Origin: Bacillota bacterium | GTDB lineage: Bacteria > Bacillota > Clostridia > Lachnospirales > Lachnospiraceae | NCBI GenBank assembly: GCA_023391695.1 | Contig: JAEWAK010000037.1 | Location: forward strand, 248,001 to 312,000 | Reading direction: 5' to 3' | DNA length: 64,000 nt | Shown here: positions 35,588 to 44,334 of the stretch, piece after piece | Layout of the letters: every line of letters begins with the position of its first letter | How positions within the stretch are numbered: the stretch's first letter is position 1 | Notes under the pieces: model-generated | What the model was told of the DNA's origin: nothing | Database searches by the model: none | What the model saw: the letters and a program-made list of their open reading frames with translations, nothing else | Program-made: the position numbers and the translations under genes

Positions 35588-35621
35588 TATCAAATCTTGT
35601 TTTTTTGCTATCAAATCTTGT
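35588..35621. promoter_or_regulatory. Paired direct repeats, likely AraC-type operator
   Basis: TATCAAATCTTGT occurs twice (35588-35600 and 35609-35621), 21 bp apart start to start, that is two helical turns. This is the arrangement bound by AraC-family activators. The pair lies between the divergent transporter operon and the AraC-type gene, next to a possible TTGATA/GATATT promoter for the operon. Confidence 0.6.
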
Positions 35622-35754
35622 GATTTTGTATATAATTGATATTTTATCATCTTAATGATATAATATTTTTATATTTTTTTACATTAATTTGACCTGAAAA
35701 CTAAAAATATCTCAAAAAAATATTAAAAAAACACTTTGTCAGGGGATCTTATAC

Positions 35755-36606
35755 ATGATAATGACCAAAAGGACTTTTCCTAAAATTCAGGAAAAAAAGA
35801 CAAATATATTAAATAACCAAATTGAGAACCTGCCCTTTTATATAAAAGAATGCGGCTACAGTTCAGAAAAAAAATTAAAATTTGGAAGTGCAAACAACTA
35901 TTCCGATTATTTACTTTTGTATTCCGTGGACGGGGTAATGCGTTTTACGAAAGCTTCCAGTACACAATATATAGCAAAAGATAATATCGTTGTTACCTCC
36001 TGCAATACACCTCTTACCTTTACAAGGACCAGCAGGGAATGGACTTATTTCTATATTATTATTAGAGGCAGTCATGCAAAGTTTTATTACAATATGATAC
36101 GGAACAATTCCTGCATTTTTTCTGCGAACCGTCTGAGTAAGATGATCGATCTTTTTATTGAGATATTTGAACTGAATTACGATAATTTATTTGATCAGAT
36201 TAAATCCAGCCTGTTAATACATTCCCTTCTGTTTGAACTGTACAATGTATCAAATAACGTACAAAATACAAAGAATATCACTCCGGTCCAGGAAACCGTA
36301 ATTAACAATGCCTTAAAATATATTGCAAAGAACTATAAAAACGATCTGAATATTGATACGATCTGCAATGAAGTGAGTTTTTCCAAATATTATTTCTGTA
36401 AAATTTTTAAAGAGCATATGGGAGTTACAATCCATCAGTATGTGAACGAATTCCGGATCAATAAATCAAAGGATTTACTGACCTATTCCAAGCTTTCCAT
36501 CAATGCCATTGCCACCAGTGCAGGTTTTAAAAATACCCTTACCTACAGCCGGTGCTTTGAACGCTCCATGCACATGACCCCTACGGATTACCGGAAATAT
36601 TTCTGA
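35755..36606 (+). CDS. AraC-family transcriptional regulator
   Basis: A 283-aa regulator. The N-terminal part is a cupin-like sensor domain (LLLYSVDGVMRFTKASS, VVTSCNTPLTFTR) and the C-terminal ~100 residues are two helix-turn-helix motifs (INIDTICNEVSFSKYYFCKIFKEHMG-like, and NAIATSAGFKNTLTYSRCFER), ending MHMTPTDYRKYF. It is divergent from the CUT2 operon and probably controls it through the paired repeats at 35588-35621. The RBS AGGGGA precedes the ATG. Confidence 0.9.
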   Translation: MIMTKRTFPKIQEKKTNILNNQIENLPFYIKECGYSSEKKLKFGSANNYSDYLLLYSVDGVMRFTKASSTQYIAKDNIVVTSCNTPLTFTRTSREWTYFYIIIRGSHAKFYYNMIRNNSCIFSANRLSKMIDLFIEIFELNYDNLFDQIKSSLLIHSLLFELYNVSNNVQNTKNITPVQETVINNALKYIAKNYKNDLNIDTICNEVSFSKYYFCKIFKEHMGVTIHQYVNEFRINKSKDLLTYSKLSINAIATSAGFKNTLTYSRCFERSMHMTPTDYRKYF

Positions 36607-36810
36607 CCGGATTATCTTAAGAACCGGACTCCGGTGCTCACACCCTGTTACCTGGTGTACCGACAGCTGATATCTGTATCAATTACTAACCCGTATTCCC
36701 ATACGCAATTAGGAAAAACATCAACTTTTCGCCACACCATAATTCAAGCAGTATCGGCAGTGCACCCGGACACAGGGCAAGGGCAAAACGGAAAGAAGAT
36801 ATAAAAGGAA

Positions 36811-36893
36811 CTGCCGCACGAAACAGTTTTTTCCTATATAGCACTTCATTAAATCCGGATTGCTATATATCCATAAAACATTTCGTACGGCAG
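36811..36893. repeat. Compound hairpin between the AraC gene and GH64
   Basis: The outer stem CTGCCG-ACGAAA pairs with TTTCGT-CGGCAG (36811-36823 with 36881-36893) and encloses TATATAGCA/TGCTATATA (36835-36843 with 36861-36869). It can serve as a two-way terminator for convergent genes (GH64 side continues CAGTTCCTTTT). Nearby is a 15-nt tandem repeat GCAACTTTAATTTCT x2 (36908-36937). Confidence 0.6.
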
Positions 36894-36971
36894 CTACTTA
36901 TTTCACTCTGCAACTTTAATTTCTGCAACTTTAATTTCTAAAAATTATAAAAACCGGTACGGCCTTCTTTC

Positions 36972-38750
36972 TTACCAGCCGACTCTTATGATAAGACCTT
37001 TGGGGTCTCCTACTTCCAGATAGGAAGCCTGTCCGTTCACATCATCATAACAGAAGCCGTAAGCCAATCCGTCGATACTGTGGTCATGCCAGAATTTTGC
37101 ATAATAGTTGGCAGGTGCTGCCTTATAATACTTGCTAACGTTATTCCAGTCAGCCTGATTTCCATAGACATGCCTGTTAAGTGCGGCACAGGTAGCGGCA
37201 TTGCTGGCTCCGTTAATACCCAGTAATATGTCCCTGGTTGGGATACTGGAATAACTGCTAAAGTAATTTGCATAAGCTCCGCCGGTATTAAAAGGTCCGC
37301 TGATGGGGCACACGATCCGGTAAGGCGCCTGTAATGTGCCCAGGGATTTAAATTCAGCCGGGACTTCGTTCTGATATTTTGTAAATAAGCCCGCACGTGT
37401 TTCCGATTCAAGTTCACCTACGGTACGGTCGTAATTTCCAGCTTTATTTACCAGCCTGTGCTGAATCGGAAATCCAAACTGGTCAACCCTTGTCGTGTTG
37501 CCGTGGTATCCGGTGGCGTCTACCGTAAATTCTACAAAATCAAAATAAATATTTCTGTTCGGGTCTGTCGGATTATTAATATCCGGACCGGCAAAACCGT
37601 CATCATAAGTCTTTATGTAACAGGGAGAGCCTGCACTTAAGAACATTCTTCCTGAGGTTATTTTAGGGAGGTTAACCCAGGAGGTATCACTCACTTTATG
37701 ATAGATATTTGCATAGTTGACACCGTTTTTCGTTAAGTGGCCGGAAGCATCGTTTAAGGCGTTTGAAATCGGTATCAGGTTGCCGGACAGGTCCAGATAG
37801 CTCCAAGCTCCGTTAGCCGGGTTCTTACCGATAACGCCCCAATAGATTTCATTGTCCTTATAAGCCCCGTTGGTACCGTTCATAACCTTTACACTGACTC
37901 CACCACCGCTCGGATTCGGTATGGTAGCAGGATCTATGGAGTAAATGGAGCCTGAGGACGGATTATTGGTATCGGAAACTATGGTAAATGACCAACGCTG
38001 GGCATCGGTCCCGTTGTCGGTATACTGCTGCACTGCGGCACCATCGGCAGTCGAAGAACTGCGTACATCCAGTGCAAGGCCGCTCACCTTTGATACTACT
38101 TTGTAATATCCGTTTCCTTCATCTGTTATTTTCCACCTTTGGGCATCTGTGCCGTTATCAGTCCACTGTTGGAGCTGGACACCGCTGTCCTTCGAACTGT
38201 TCGGTACATCCAGGGCCAGGGCGCTGTGTCTGGCTGTTATCTTATAATAGCCGTCGGACTGTAATTCTACTTTAAACTTCTGGTTGGCAGCATTATTATT
38301 GGTCCACTGCTGCACTTTGGCACCGGCTGCGGTAGAATTATCCGCTACCTCCAACACCTTGCCGCTGACTTTACTGGTAATTCTGTAAATTCCGTTGTCA
38401 ATCCCGGCAGCCTGTCCCTTAAAGGTAAAAACAGAGGTATCATAAGCCGGGGTTCCGTTATTGTAGGTAAAAGAATATTCGATGACGGCACCGGCGGCAG
38501 AGTCAACTTTCTGTTCATACCTTGCCGCACCGGAGTTATATGTCATCCTTAAATTTTGCTGATCACCCGAATTTACCTTATAATGAACATCTACCCATGT
38601 TGTATTTACCGTTGACTTAAACCAAATGGTTGCAGTATTTCCGGACAAGCTTACTCCCTGCGTATAGTCGGCTGCTGAAGCTTTTACAGAGAATAGTAAA
38701 ATAAACATCAAAAACAAAACCATACCACGTCTGAAAAATTTCTTTGTCAT
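36972..38750 (-). CDS. Secreted GH64 beta-1,3-glucanase with CBM56 and ricin-type CBM13
   Basis: A 592-aa exported enzyme. After the signal peptide (1-about 27) comes a CBM56-like domain (about 28-112; beta-1,3-glucan binding), then a ricin-B/CBM13 trefoil with three QxW repeats (QQWTNNN, QQWTDNG, QQYTDNG; about 118-258), then the GH64 domain (about 275-592). E407 (FDFVEFT) and D423 (TRVDQFGFP) are 16 residues apart, the spacing of the catalytic pair in laminaripentaose-producing glucanases. It likely attacks fungal or plant beta-1,3-glucan. The RBS GGGAGG precedes the ATG. Confidence 0.93.
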   Translation of the reverse strand: MTKKFFRRGMVLFLMFILLFSVKASAADYTQGVSLSGNTATIWFKSTVNTTWVDVHYKVNSGDQQNLRMTYNSGAARYEQKVDSAAGAVIEYSFTYNNGTPAYDTSVFTFKGQAAGIDNGIYRITSKVSGKVLEVADNSTAAGAKVQQWTNNNAANQKFKVELQSDGYYKITARHSALALDVPNSSKDSGVQLQQWTDNGTDAQRWKITDEGNGYYKVVSKVSGLALDVRSSSTADGAAVQQYTDNGTDAQRWSFTIVSDTNNPSSGSIYSIDPATIPNPSGGGVSVKVMNGTNGAYKDNEIYWGVIGKNPANGAWSYLDLSGNLIPISNALNDASGHLTKNGVNYANIYHKVSDTSWVNLPKITSGRMFLSAGSPCYIKTYDDGFAGPDINNPTDPNRNIYFDFVEFTVDATGYHGNTTRVDQFGFPIQHRLVNKAGNYDRTVGELESETRAGLFTKYQNEVPAEFKSLGTLQAPYRIVCPISGPFNTGGAYANYFSSYSSIPTRDILLGINGASNAATCAALNRHVYGNQADWNNVSKYYKAAPANYYAKFWHDHSIDGLAYGFCYDDVNGQASYLEVGDPKGLIIRVGW

Positions 38751-38778
38751 AATATATCCTCCCTTTCTTAATTTTTTG

Positions 38779-38799
38779 AATGTAGATAGTTTCTACATT
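38779..38799. promoter_or_regulatory. Inverted repeat before the GH64 RBS (operator or leader hairpin)
   Basis: AATGTAGA-5 nt-TCTACATT, a perfect 8-bp inverted repeat 29 nt upstream of the GH64 start. It is either an operator or another leader hairpin. Confidence 0.45.
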
Positions 38800-38869
38800 T
38801 TACATTAACTGGTTTTTGATTCAATTTGGCATCACCGGGGTAAGTTTGCCTTCCAGGAATTGTATGTTT

Positions 38870-38898
38870 ATAATATAATATACGTTAAAATATTACAA
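38870..38898 (-). promoter_or_regulatory. Likely promoter of the GH64 gene
   Basis: TTGTAA (38893-38898) and TATTAT (38870-38875) with a 17-nt spacer, about 120 nt upstream of the start. The remaining gap (38900-39055) is AT-rich with no clear signal. Confidence 0.45.
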
Positions 38899-39055
38899 TA
38901 CTTTATGTTTATTCTACATATTTTTTGTCTATTTTACAGTTTTGGGGAAAATAATAGTTGTAATACCTTATCTCTTTTGATAGATTTGGTATATTCACCA
39001 TAGCACTACTCACATATATTGTTACGGCCACATCAAAGAATGACAGCATACCTGT

Positions 39056-39117
39056 AAATAAAGTAACCGGCGTAGAATTCAGAAGACCTGAACCAATACG
39101 CCGGTAACCTTTATTTC
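39056..39117 (-). terminator. Bidirectional terminator downstream of the 503-aa secreted protein gene
   Basis: AAATAAAGtaACCGGCGTA pairs with TACGCCGGTaacCTTTATTT around a 20-nt loop, with T-rich ends on both strands. A smaller GGGTG...CACCC stem lies closer to the gene (about 39168-39187). Confidence 0.75.
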
Positions 39118-39247
39118 ATCGGTTTTATAAATATTGCCGATAAATCCTTATTTATTCTGGAGGCCGGGTGTTGCAGGCAGCACCCACATCTATTAATCAT
39201 GCGGAAAAATGGACAAGAAATGAATTCATGCTTATGCAGCGGCTTTT

Positions 39248-40759
39248 CTAATAACTTCTACGTGTATTATTCACCTGGAATGCGTACTGAAATGAACTTT
39301 CTTTGCTTCCCTTATATACTTTTAAATAATAAGTGCCTTTTGAATATGTCTTTCCGGCCCAATACACGTAATAGCCTTCCTTTATATTAAACTCTTTCTT
39401 GCTGTCAAACACTATTTTCCCTTTGGCATCAAAAATCTGGAATACAACTTTTCCGTCCGCTTTGTAGACAAAATCTAGATTTGTATACTGGGAGGAGGGA
39501 ACCGTGAACTTATACCAGGCGGCTTTAGTGGTTTTATCCGAAACGGTAAAATAACCTTCTACTGTCTTGCCGCCTATTTTTATGGATTTTGCGTTGGATT
39601 TTTTTGTACCGGCCTGGTTGGCATTTTTGTAATATGCGCCTGTTAATTCATATAAGCTGGAATCAGAATCCACCTGGAGATAATAAGTTCCCTTTGTTAC
39701 CGTATAATATTTCTCTGTCGGATCATAGGTTCCGTCATCATTCCGGTAACTCTCGGCATAGCTGTTTTTTGTCAGGACCTTTTTATTTTTATCCAGCAAT
39801 CGAAAATGGGCACTTCCACCTTTTGAATTATCGTAGGGGGTCAGAGAAAAAATAAGACTGCCCGTATTTTTTACGCTTATTTTGTAAGTAATCTTTTTAT
39901 CATCCGATGCCTGATAGGCCACGGCCGTTTTACCAATTGCCAGATCTCTGGATTCTCCGCCCACCACATAAAGTTTTACTTTGAAAACGGACAGGCCGAC
40001 AGGTGCTTCACTTTGCAGAGTAAATTTTATATAATAGGTTCCCTTGGCAGGAATCGTTTTTATTATGTTTTTCACTTTATCCCAGGCTTTTAATGAAAAA
40101 CTCTCTCCAACCGGCTTCGTACATTCCTTATCTTTATATATCCTTCCTTCTAAGCCTTCATAAACTCCGCTCTTCTCTGCCAGAGAGATAAGCAGCCCTC
40201 CTGCCTTGTTTGCAGTGAAAGGAATAATTAAGTCCATATCTTTATCGCCGAACTGGATTTCTTCATAATCCTTATCGTTTATATCCTTAAGAGAAGTAAT
40301 GGCACGGGTCTTTAATTCCGGTATATTATCCGCAGCCGTGGGAAGGATTTCTACCTGGCAGCCTAAGAAAAGTGCGGTATCCGTCAGATCCCCGGTATCA
40401 TTATGTAATTCAAAATATAAATAATATTGGCCTGCTTTTAAATCAATTTCCATATCTTTAATTCCATTTGAACTGGTTATTCCGGTTATTTCTTTTAATT
40501 TTTCCGAATCTTTGGAATAGCCGGTCTGGATTGCAAAGGTTAAACTGCCCGGAATGTCATCTCTATCCTGGACATTGAGGTTTAACTTTACTTTTCCATC
40601 TTTGGGCATAAGAAAGTCAACGCTCATGGAGTCTATATAGTTATCCAGGGTTATATTTGTGGAACTGTCGTTATAGGCCAGTGCCTCCTTATGTCCGAAA
40701 GTGAATACGAGCAGAAAAAGCAGAACACAGACCAATACTTTGTTTAAATTTTTCTTCAT
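39248..40759 (-). CDS. Secreted beta-rich protein with PPC-like repeats (503 aa)
   Basis: The signal peptide (1-about 28, cut near EALA-YND) is followed by about four beta-sandwich domains. Phrases such as AGQYYLYFELHND, AKGTYYIKFTLQSEAP, TKGTYYLQVDSDSSLYELT and SKGTYYLKVYKGSKESSFQY are typical of bacterial pre-peptidase C-terminal (PPC) domains. No catalytic domain is present, so it may be an adhesin or binding protein. There is no anchoring motif. It is a single-gene unit with its own terminator. Confidence 0.75.
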   Translation of the reverse strand: MKKNLNKVLVCVLLFLLVFTFGHKEALAYNDSSTNITLDNYIDSMSVDFLMPKDGKVKLNLNVQDRDDIPGSLTFAIQTGYSKDSEKLKEITGITSSNGIKDMEIDLKAGQYYLYFELHNDTGDLTDTALFLGCQVEILPTAADNIPELKTRAITSLKDINDKDYEEIQFGDKDMDLIIPFTANKAGGLLISLAEKSGVYEGLEGRIYKDKECTKPVGESFSLKAWDKVKNIIKTIPAKGTYYIKFTLQSEAPVGLSVFKVKLYVVGGESRDLAIGKTAVAYQASDDKKITYKISVKNTGSLIFSLTPYDNSKGGSAHFRLLDKNKKVLTKNSYAESYRNDDGTYDPTEKYYTVTKGTYYLQVDSDSSLYELTGAYYKNANQAGTKKSNAKSIKIGGKTVEGYFTVSDKTTKAAWYKFTVPSSQYTNLDFVYKADGKVVFQIFDAKGKIVFDSKKEFNIKEGYYVYWAGKTYSKGTYYLKVYKGSKESSFQYAFQVNNTRRSY

Positions 40760-40845
40760 GTACCTTCTCCTTATGTTATAGTATAGTGAATTCTGTTACA
40801 TTATACCACTGATTGGTTTTATCCTCAATCATTATTATACTGATC

Positions 40846-41235
40846 TCAGGGCTGCCTCAAAACAATTTCTTCAAACTTTTCACCTTTTTTTAGACAAACT
40901 CTTCTCTCCTCTCCGTTATAATACAACATGGTATCATAATCGGACAGGGCTGTTATAGCCAGACCGGTCACTTTTCCTTCTGCCCAGGTGATATCATACA
41001 CCGCACCGCCTCTGGCACGGATTCCTTTTACACTGCCGTCTTTTAACTGCCTTGGCAGGGCAGGCAGAAGTACGGCCCTGCCTCCGTTGGACTGAAGGAG
41101 CATTTCACCAATGGCCGCTATGGAACCGAAATTACCGTCGATCTGAAAGGGCGGATGGCTGTCGAACAGATTATCCGAAGTCGAGTGTTCAAAAAGCTTA
41201 ATTAAATTATCATAAGCCTTATCGCCTCTTAACCA
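40846..41235 (-). pseudogene. C-terminal remnant of a GH95 alpha-L-fucosidase
   Basis: In one frame the sequence reads WLRGDKAYDNLI, then NLFDSHPPFQIDGNFGSIAA and LLPALPRQLKDGSVKGIRAR, which is the C-terminal end of GH95 (Fuc1_2) enzymes, normally about 750 residues. Only about 130 codons remain. An in-frame stop stands immediately before the Trp and no other part of the gene is near. The remnant ends at 40846. Confidence 0.85.
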
Positions 41236-41322
41236 TTATGCTCACAAGCAAAAGTCTGCTGCTTTGCAAACTGTATAGCCATGGATATTAAGAAGCTCCA
41301 TAAATACACTAATTAATCAATG

Positions 41323-41381
41323 ATAAAATAAGAACCGGCAGAATAGTTCTAATGGGTCTATTCCGCCGGTTCTTATTTTTG
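41323..41381 (-). terminator. Terminator of purA (bidirectional)
   Basis: AAGAACCGGC, GAATAG / CTATTC, GCCGGTTCTT stems (41330-41374) flanked by ATAAAATA and ATTTTT. Confidence 0.9.
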
Positions 41382-41430
41382 CCTTTAAAAGCAGTCCTAT
41401 ATACAATATATTAAACAATACTGGTGTTAA

Positions 41431-42705
41431 TTAACGTTTAATAATTTCATCCCTGCCAGGTCCGTTGGAAACCAGGGTAATCGGGACTTCTATTTCTTTT
41501 TCGATGAACTCGATGTACTTTCTGCAGTTTTCCGGAAGTTCTTCATACTTCGTGATACCGCGGATTTCCTGCTTCCAGCCCGGCAGTACTTCATATACCG
41601 GTTTTGCTTTCGCTAACTTAACCGTAGTCGGGAAGTCTTTTGTGACAACACCGTCAATTTCATAACCGACACATACCGGCAGTTCCTCCAGATATCCTAA
41701 AACATCCAGGACGGTTAAAGCTGCTTCCGTTGCACCCTGCATCCGGCAGCCGTATCTGGTAGCTACGGCATCAAACCAGCCCATACGTCTCGGTCTTCCG
41801 GTGGTTGCACCGTATTCACCGCCGTCGCCGCCGCGTCTTCTTAATTCATCTGCTTCCTCACCAAAGATTTCACTGACAAATTCCCCTGCTCCGACGGCAC
41901 TGGAATAAGCCTTGGCAACCGCAATAATATCCTTTATTTCATAGGCCGGAATACCTGCGCCGATTGCTCCGTAAGCGGCTAAAGTCGAGGAAGAGGTAAC
42001 CATGGGATAGATACCGAAATCCGGATCTTTTAATGCACCCAACTGGCCTTCCAGCAGGATTTTTTTGCCTTCTTTGATTGCCTGGTGCAGATAGGCGGCC
42101 ACATCACATACATAAGGCTCAACCATTTTCTTATAATCCAATAATAAATTATATAATTCGTCCGGGTTGATTAACGGTTTATGGTACATATGTTCCAAAA
42201 TGATATTTTTCATTTCACATACACGGTCAACTTTTTCCCTTAGCGCCTGTGCATCGAAAAGTTCAGATACCTGGAAACCGATTTTGGCATATTTATCGGA
42301 ATAAAACGGTGCGATACCGGATTTGGTCGAACCGAACGATTTTCCGCCAAGTCTCTCTTCTTCATATTGATCAAAAAGAATGTGGTATGGCATCATGATC
42401 TGTGCCCGGTCGGATACTAAAATCTTAGGCATTGGAACACCCCTGTCAACGATGGATTTAACCTCGTTAAACAAATATGGAATATTAAGGGCCACGCCAT
42501 TGCCGATAATGCTTGTAGTGTGGTCATAAAAAACGCCGGAAGGCAGTAAATGCAACGCAAATTTTCCGTATTTATTAATAATCGTATGACCTGCATTACT
42601 TCCACCCTGGAATCTTACAATGATGTCAGCTTCCTGCCCTAACATATCTGTAATTTTGCCTTTTCCTTCGTCGCCCCAGTTAGCGCCAACAATTGCTTTT
42701 ACCAT
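41431..42705 (-). CDS. purA: Adenylosuccinate synthetase
   Basis: A 424-aa enzyme that converts IMP, aspartate and GTP to adenylosuccinate. The start MVKAIVGANWGDEGKGKITD carries the catalytic loop GDEGKGK. FQGGSNAGHT, STKSGIAPFYSDKYAK and GATTGRPRRMGWFDAV are also present. Length is normal. The RBS AGGAGG precedes the ATG. It stands alone between two terminators; no purine regulatory motif is evident in the 5' gap. Confidence 0.97.
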   Translation of the reverse strand: MVKAIVGANWGDEGKGKITDMLGQEADIIVRFQGGSNAGHTIINKYGKFALHLLPSGVFYDHTTSIIGNGVALNIPYLFNEVKSIVDRGVPMPKILVSDRAQIMMPYHILFDQYEEERLGGKSFGSTKSGIAPFYSDKYAKIGFQVSELFDAQALREKVDRVCEMKNIILEHMYHKPLINPDELYNLLLDYKKMVEPYVCDVAAYLHQAIKEGKKILLEGQLGALKDPDFGIYPMVTSSSTLAAYGAIGAGIPAYEIKDIIAVAKAYSSAVGAGEFVSEIFGEEADELRRRGGDGGEYGATTGRPRRMGWFDAVATRYGCRMQGATEAALTVLDVLGYLEELPVCVGYEIDGVVTKDFPTTVKLAKAKPVYEVLPGWKQEIRGITKYEELPENCRKYIEFIEKEIEVPITLVSNGPGRDEIIKR

Positions 42706-42786
42706 ACCAAATTCCTCCTGTTTTCTTTCAGTCTTAAGAATATTACATACAAAGTATTTTCTCTAACCTGCTGCAATATACCTGAT

Positions 42787-42825
42787 TTTTAAAAATGGCA
42801 CTGTAACAAAACTTGCTACAATGCC
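42787..42825 (-). terminator. Terminator of the DUF523 gene
   Basis: Minus strand GGCATTGTA...TACAGTGCC stem (42797-42825) followed by ATTTTTAAAAA. Confidence 0.65.
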
Positions 42826-42949
42826 TTATTACTTTCTTATTATAGTCCATAGTCAAGCATAAGTAAAATCAATATTATTTATGAGGTCCATAATATATGC
42901 TTATATCTTCTCAACACAAATGCATCTAAATTTCAATATTACGCTTATA

Positions 42950-43366
42950 CTATATTTCCATTTCCGTCATTACCTTAATATCATTTTCCGCCAGCTTTGC
43001 GGCAGTAACCCCATTCCCGTCGGTAAGATTTCCTTCAAATGTGCCGTCATAGATTTTGCCGTAACCGCAGGAAGGGCTGTTGCTTTTTAAAATTGCTGTG
43101 GTACAGTCCAGGAGTTTGGCTATTTTTAATGTCTCTTCCGCCCCTTTTTCAAACTGGGCGGTGTAATCGTTGTGTTCTTTGTCTACTGCCTGTCCATTTA
43201 CCAGTTCTACCGGATTACGGGGGGTAGTCAGACCTCCTAACTGTTCCGGGCAGACCGGTATTAAATTATGGTTATTTTTTAATTTATAAACCGCCTCGTT
43301 AAACAAACCGGTACCGCAATATCTGCAGTCAACGCCTAAGAGGCAGGCACTTACCAATATATTCAT
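42950..43366 (-). CDS. DUF523 family protein (YbbK-like)
   Basis: A 138-aa protein with the hallmark start MNILVSACLLGVDCRYCG, the CPEQLGGLTTPR block and ILKSNSPSCG, all typical of DUF523. Conserved cysteines suggest metal or cluster binding; desulfidase-like roles have been proposed for relatives. No membrane segments. The RBS is weak. It is followed by a terminator and preceded by the HAD gene in the same orientation. Confidence 0.9.
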   Translation of the reverse strand: MNILVSACLLGVDCRYCGTGLFNEAVYKLKNNHNLIPVCPEQLGGLTTPRNPVELVNGQAVDKEHNDYTAQFEKGAEETLKIAKLLDCTTAILKSNSPSCGYGKIYDGTFEGNLTDGNGVTAAKLAENDIKVMTEMEI

Positions 43367-43427
43367 GCATATTTCTTATATAATAAACAGGATGCTGTCT
43401 TATTATACATTTTCCTTCCCTATTATT

Positions 43428-44078
43428 TTATTTAAAATTAAATAAATCCGTTAATTCCTCCAGATTATGAATAATATGATCCGGCATATAATCTTTCGAT
43501 TTTGGAATCTGCATTCCGCCAAAACCCTGTTTAATCCAGACCGTTGCCATTCCGGCTCTTTTAGCCGGGAATATGTCATTGTCCAGCCGGTCGCCGATCA
43601 TAACCGCTTCTGCCGCCTTACAGCCGCTTTTTTGCAAAGCCCTTTCATAAATACGGATATCCGGTTTTTCCACTCCTTCTTCTGCAGAAGACATAACCAG
43701 ATCGATATGCTCCAACAGTCCGAATTCCGTTAATCTTTTCGCTGTCCCCGCAGTCTGGTTTGCTATAATACCGATTTGGTATAACTTATGGAGGCTATCC
43801 AGGACCGGTTTCGCATTGTCATAGGGGAATTCCAGTTCCTTCACATAAGGCTCATAATAATCAATGCCAAAAGACATAAGTGCCGTTACGTAGGGCTGTT
43901 TATAATCCATGGAGGCCTGTAGCATTGCCTTATATAAGCTCTCATAAGTAAGATTTTTATTACTGTCTTTAAACCGCCTGACGGTATCCATGATCCGTTT
44001 TTCATGGCATTTGTCTTCATTGACAAGAGTGTATCCGACATCAAAAAATAGCCACTTGATGTTATCCATAGATTGCAT
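43428..44078 (-). CDS. HAD-family hydrolase
   Basis: A 216-aa HAD superfamily protein: motif I FFDVGYTL, motif II IANQTAG, motif III lysine in VEKPDIRIYERAL and motif IV MIGDRLDNDIFPAKRAGM, with an alpha-helical cap between I and II. The residue two after the nucleophile Asp is Gly, not Asp, as in some dehalogenase-like members, so substrate and even phosphatase activity are open. An alternative ATG at 44069 (MDNIKWLFFD) is equally likely as start. Confidence 0.85.
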   Translation of the reverse strand: MQSMDNIKWLFFDVGYTLVNEDKCHEKRIMDTVRRFKDSNKNLTYESLYKAMLQASMDYKQPYVTALMSFGIDYYEPYVKELEFPYDNAKPVLDSLHKLYQIGIIANQTAGTAKRLTEFGLLEHIDLVMSSAEEGVEKPDIRIYERALQKSGCKAAEAVMIGDRLDNDIFPAKRAGMATVWIKQGFGGMQIPKSKDYMPDHIIHNLEELTDLFNFK

Positions 44079-44271
44079 TATCCTTTCAGCTCAGAGTAAA
44101 ATTTAACATTAGTTTTGTATTATCCAATATTATTATAATAATATATCTTTTTCAAACAATCAATCAAAAGCCTCCCTGGAAAACACAAATAGGAGGAATT
44201 ACCCAATAAGCCGGCCGAAAATATTTAAGATGCATATTCAAATAATTATTTTTATTTTCTTATATTTTACA

Positions 44272-44300
44272 GTAATATATATCTGAACACTCCATAATAT
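44272..44300 (+). promoter_or_regulatory. Possible sigma-E type sporulation promoter of the LysM protein gene
   Basis: GTAATAT (44272-44278) and CATAATAT (44293-44300), 14-nt spacer, resemble the mother-cell sigma-E consensus. A spore-coat or cortex role of the gene fits this. It is a judgement by eye only. Confidence 0.35.
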
Positions 44301-44334
44301 AATATATTTAAGTGATATAATTTTAGGAGCTACC

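Noticed and set aside
36908..36937. Start of a CRISPR array (15-nt tandem GCAACTTTAATTTCT)
   Set aside because: Only two copies, directly adjacent, no spacers and no cas genes.
42706..42949. Purine riboswitch upstream of purA
   Set aside because: No conserved purine-aptamer loops or junction sequences are visible. The only structure is the terminator of the DUF523 gene.
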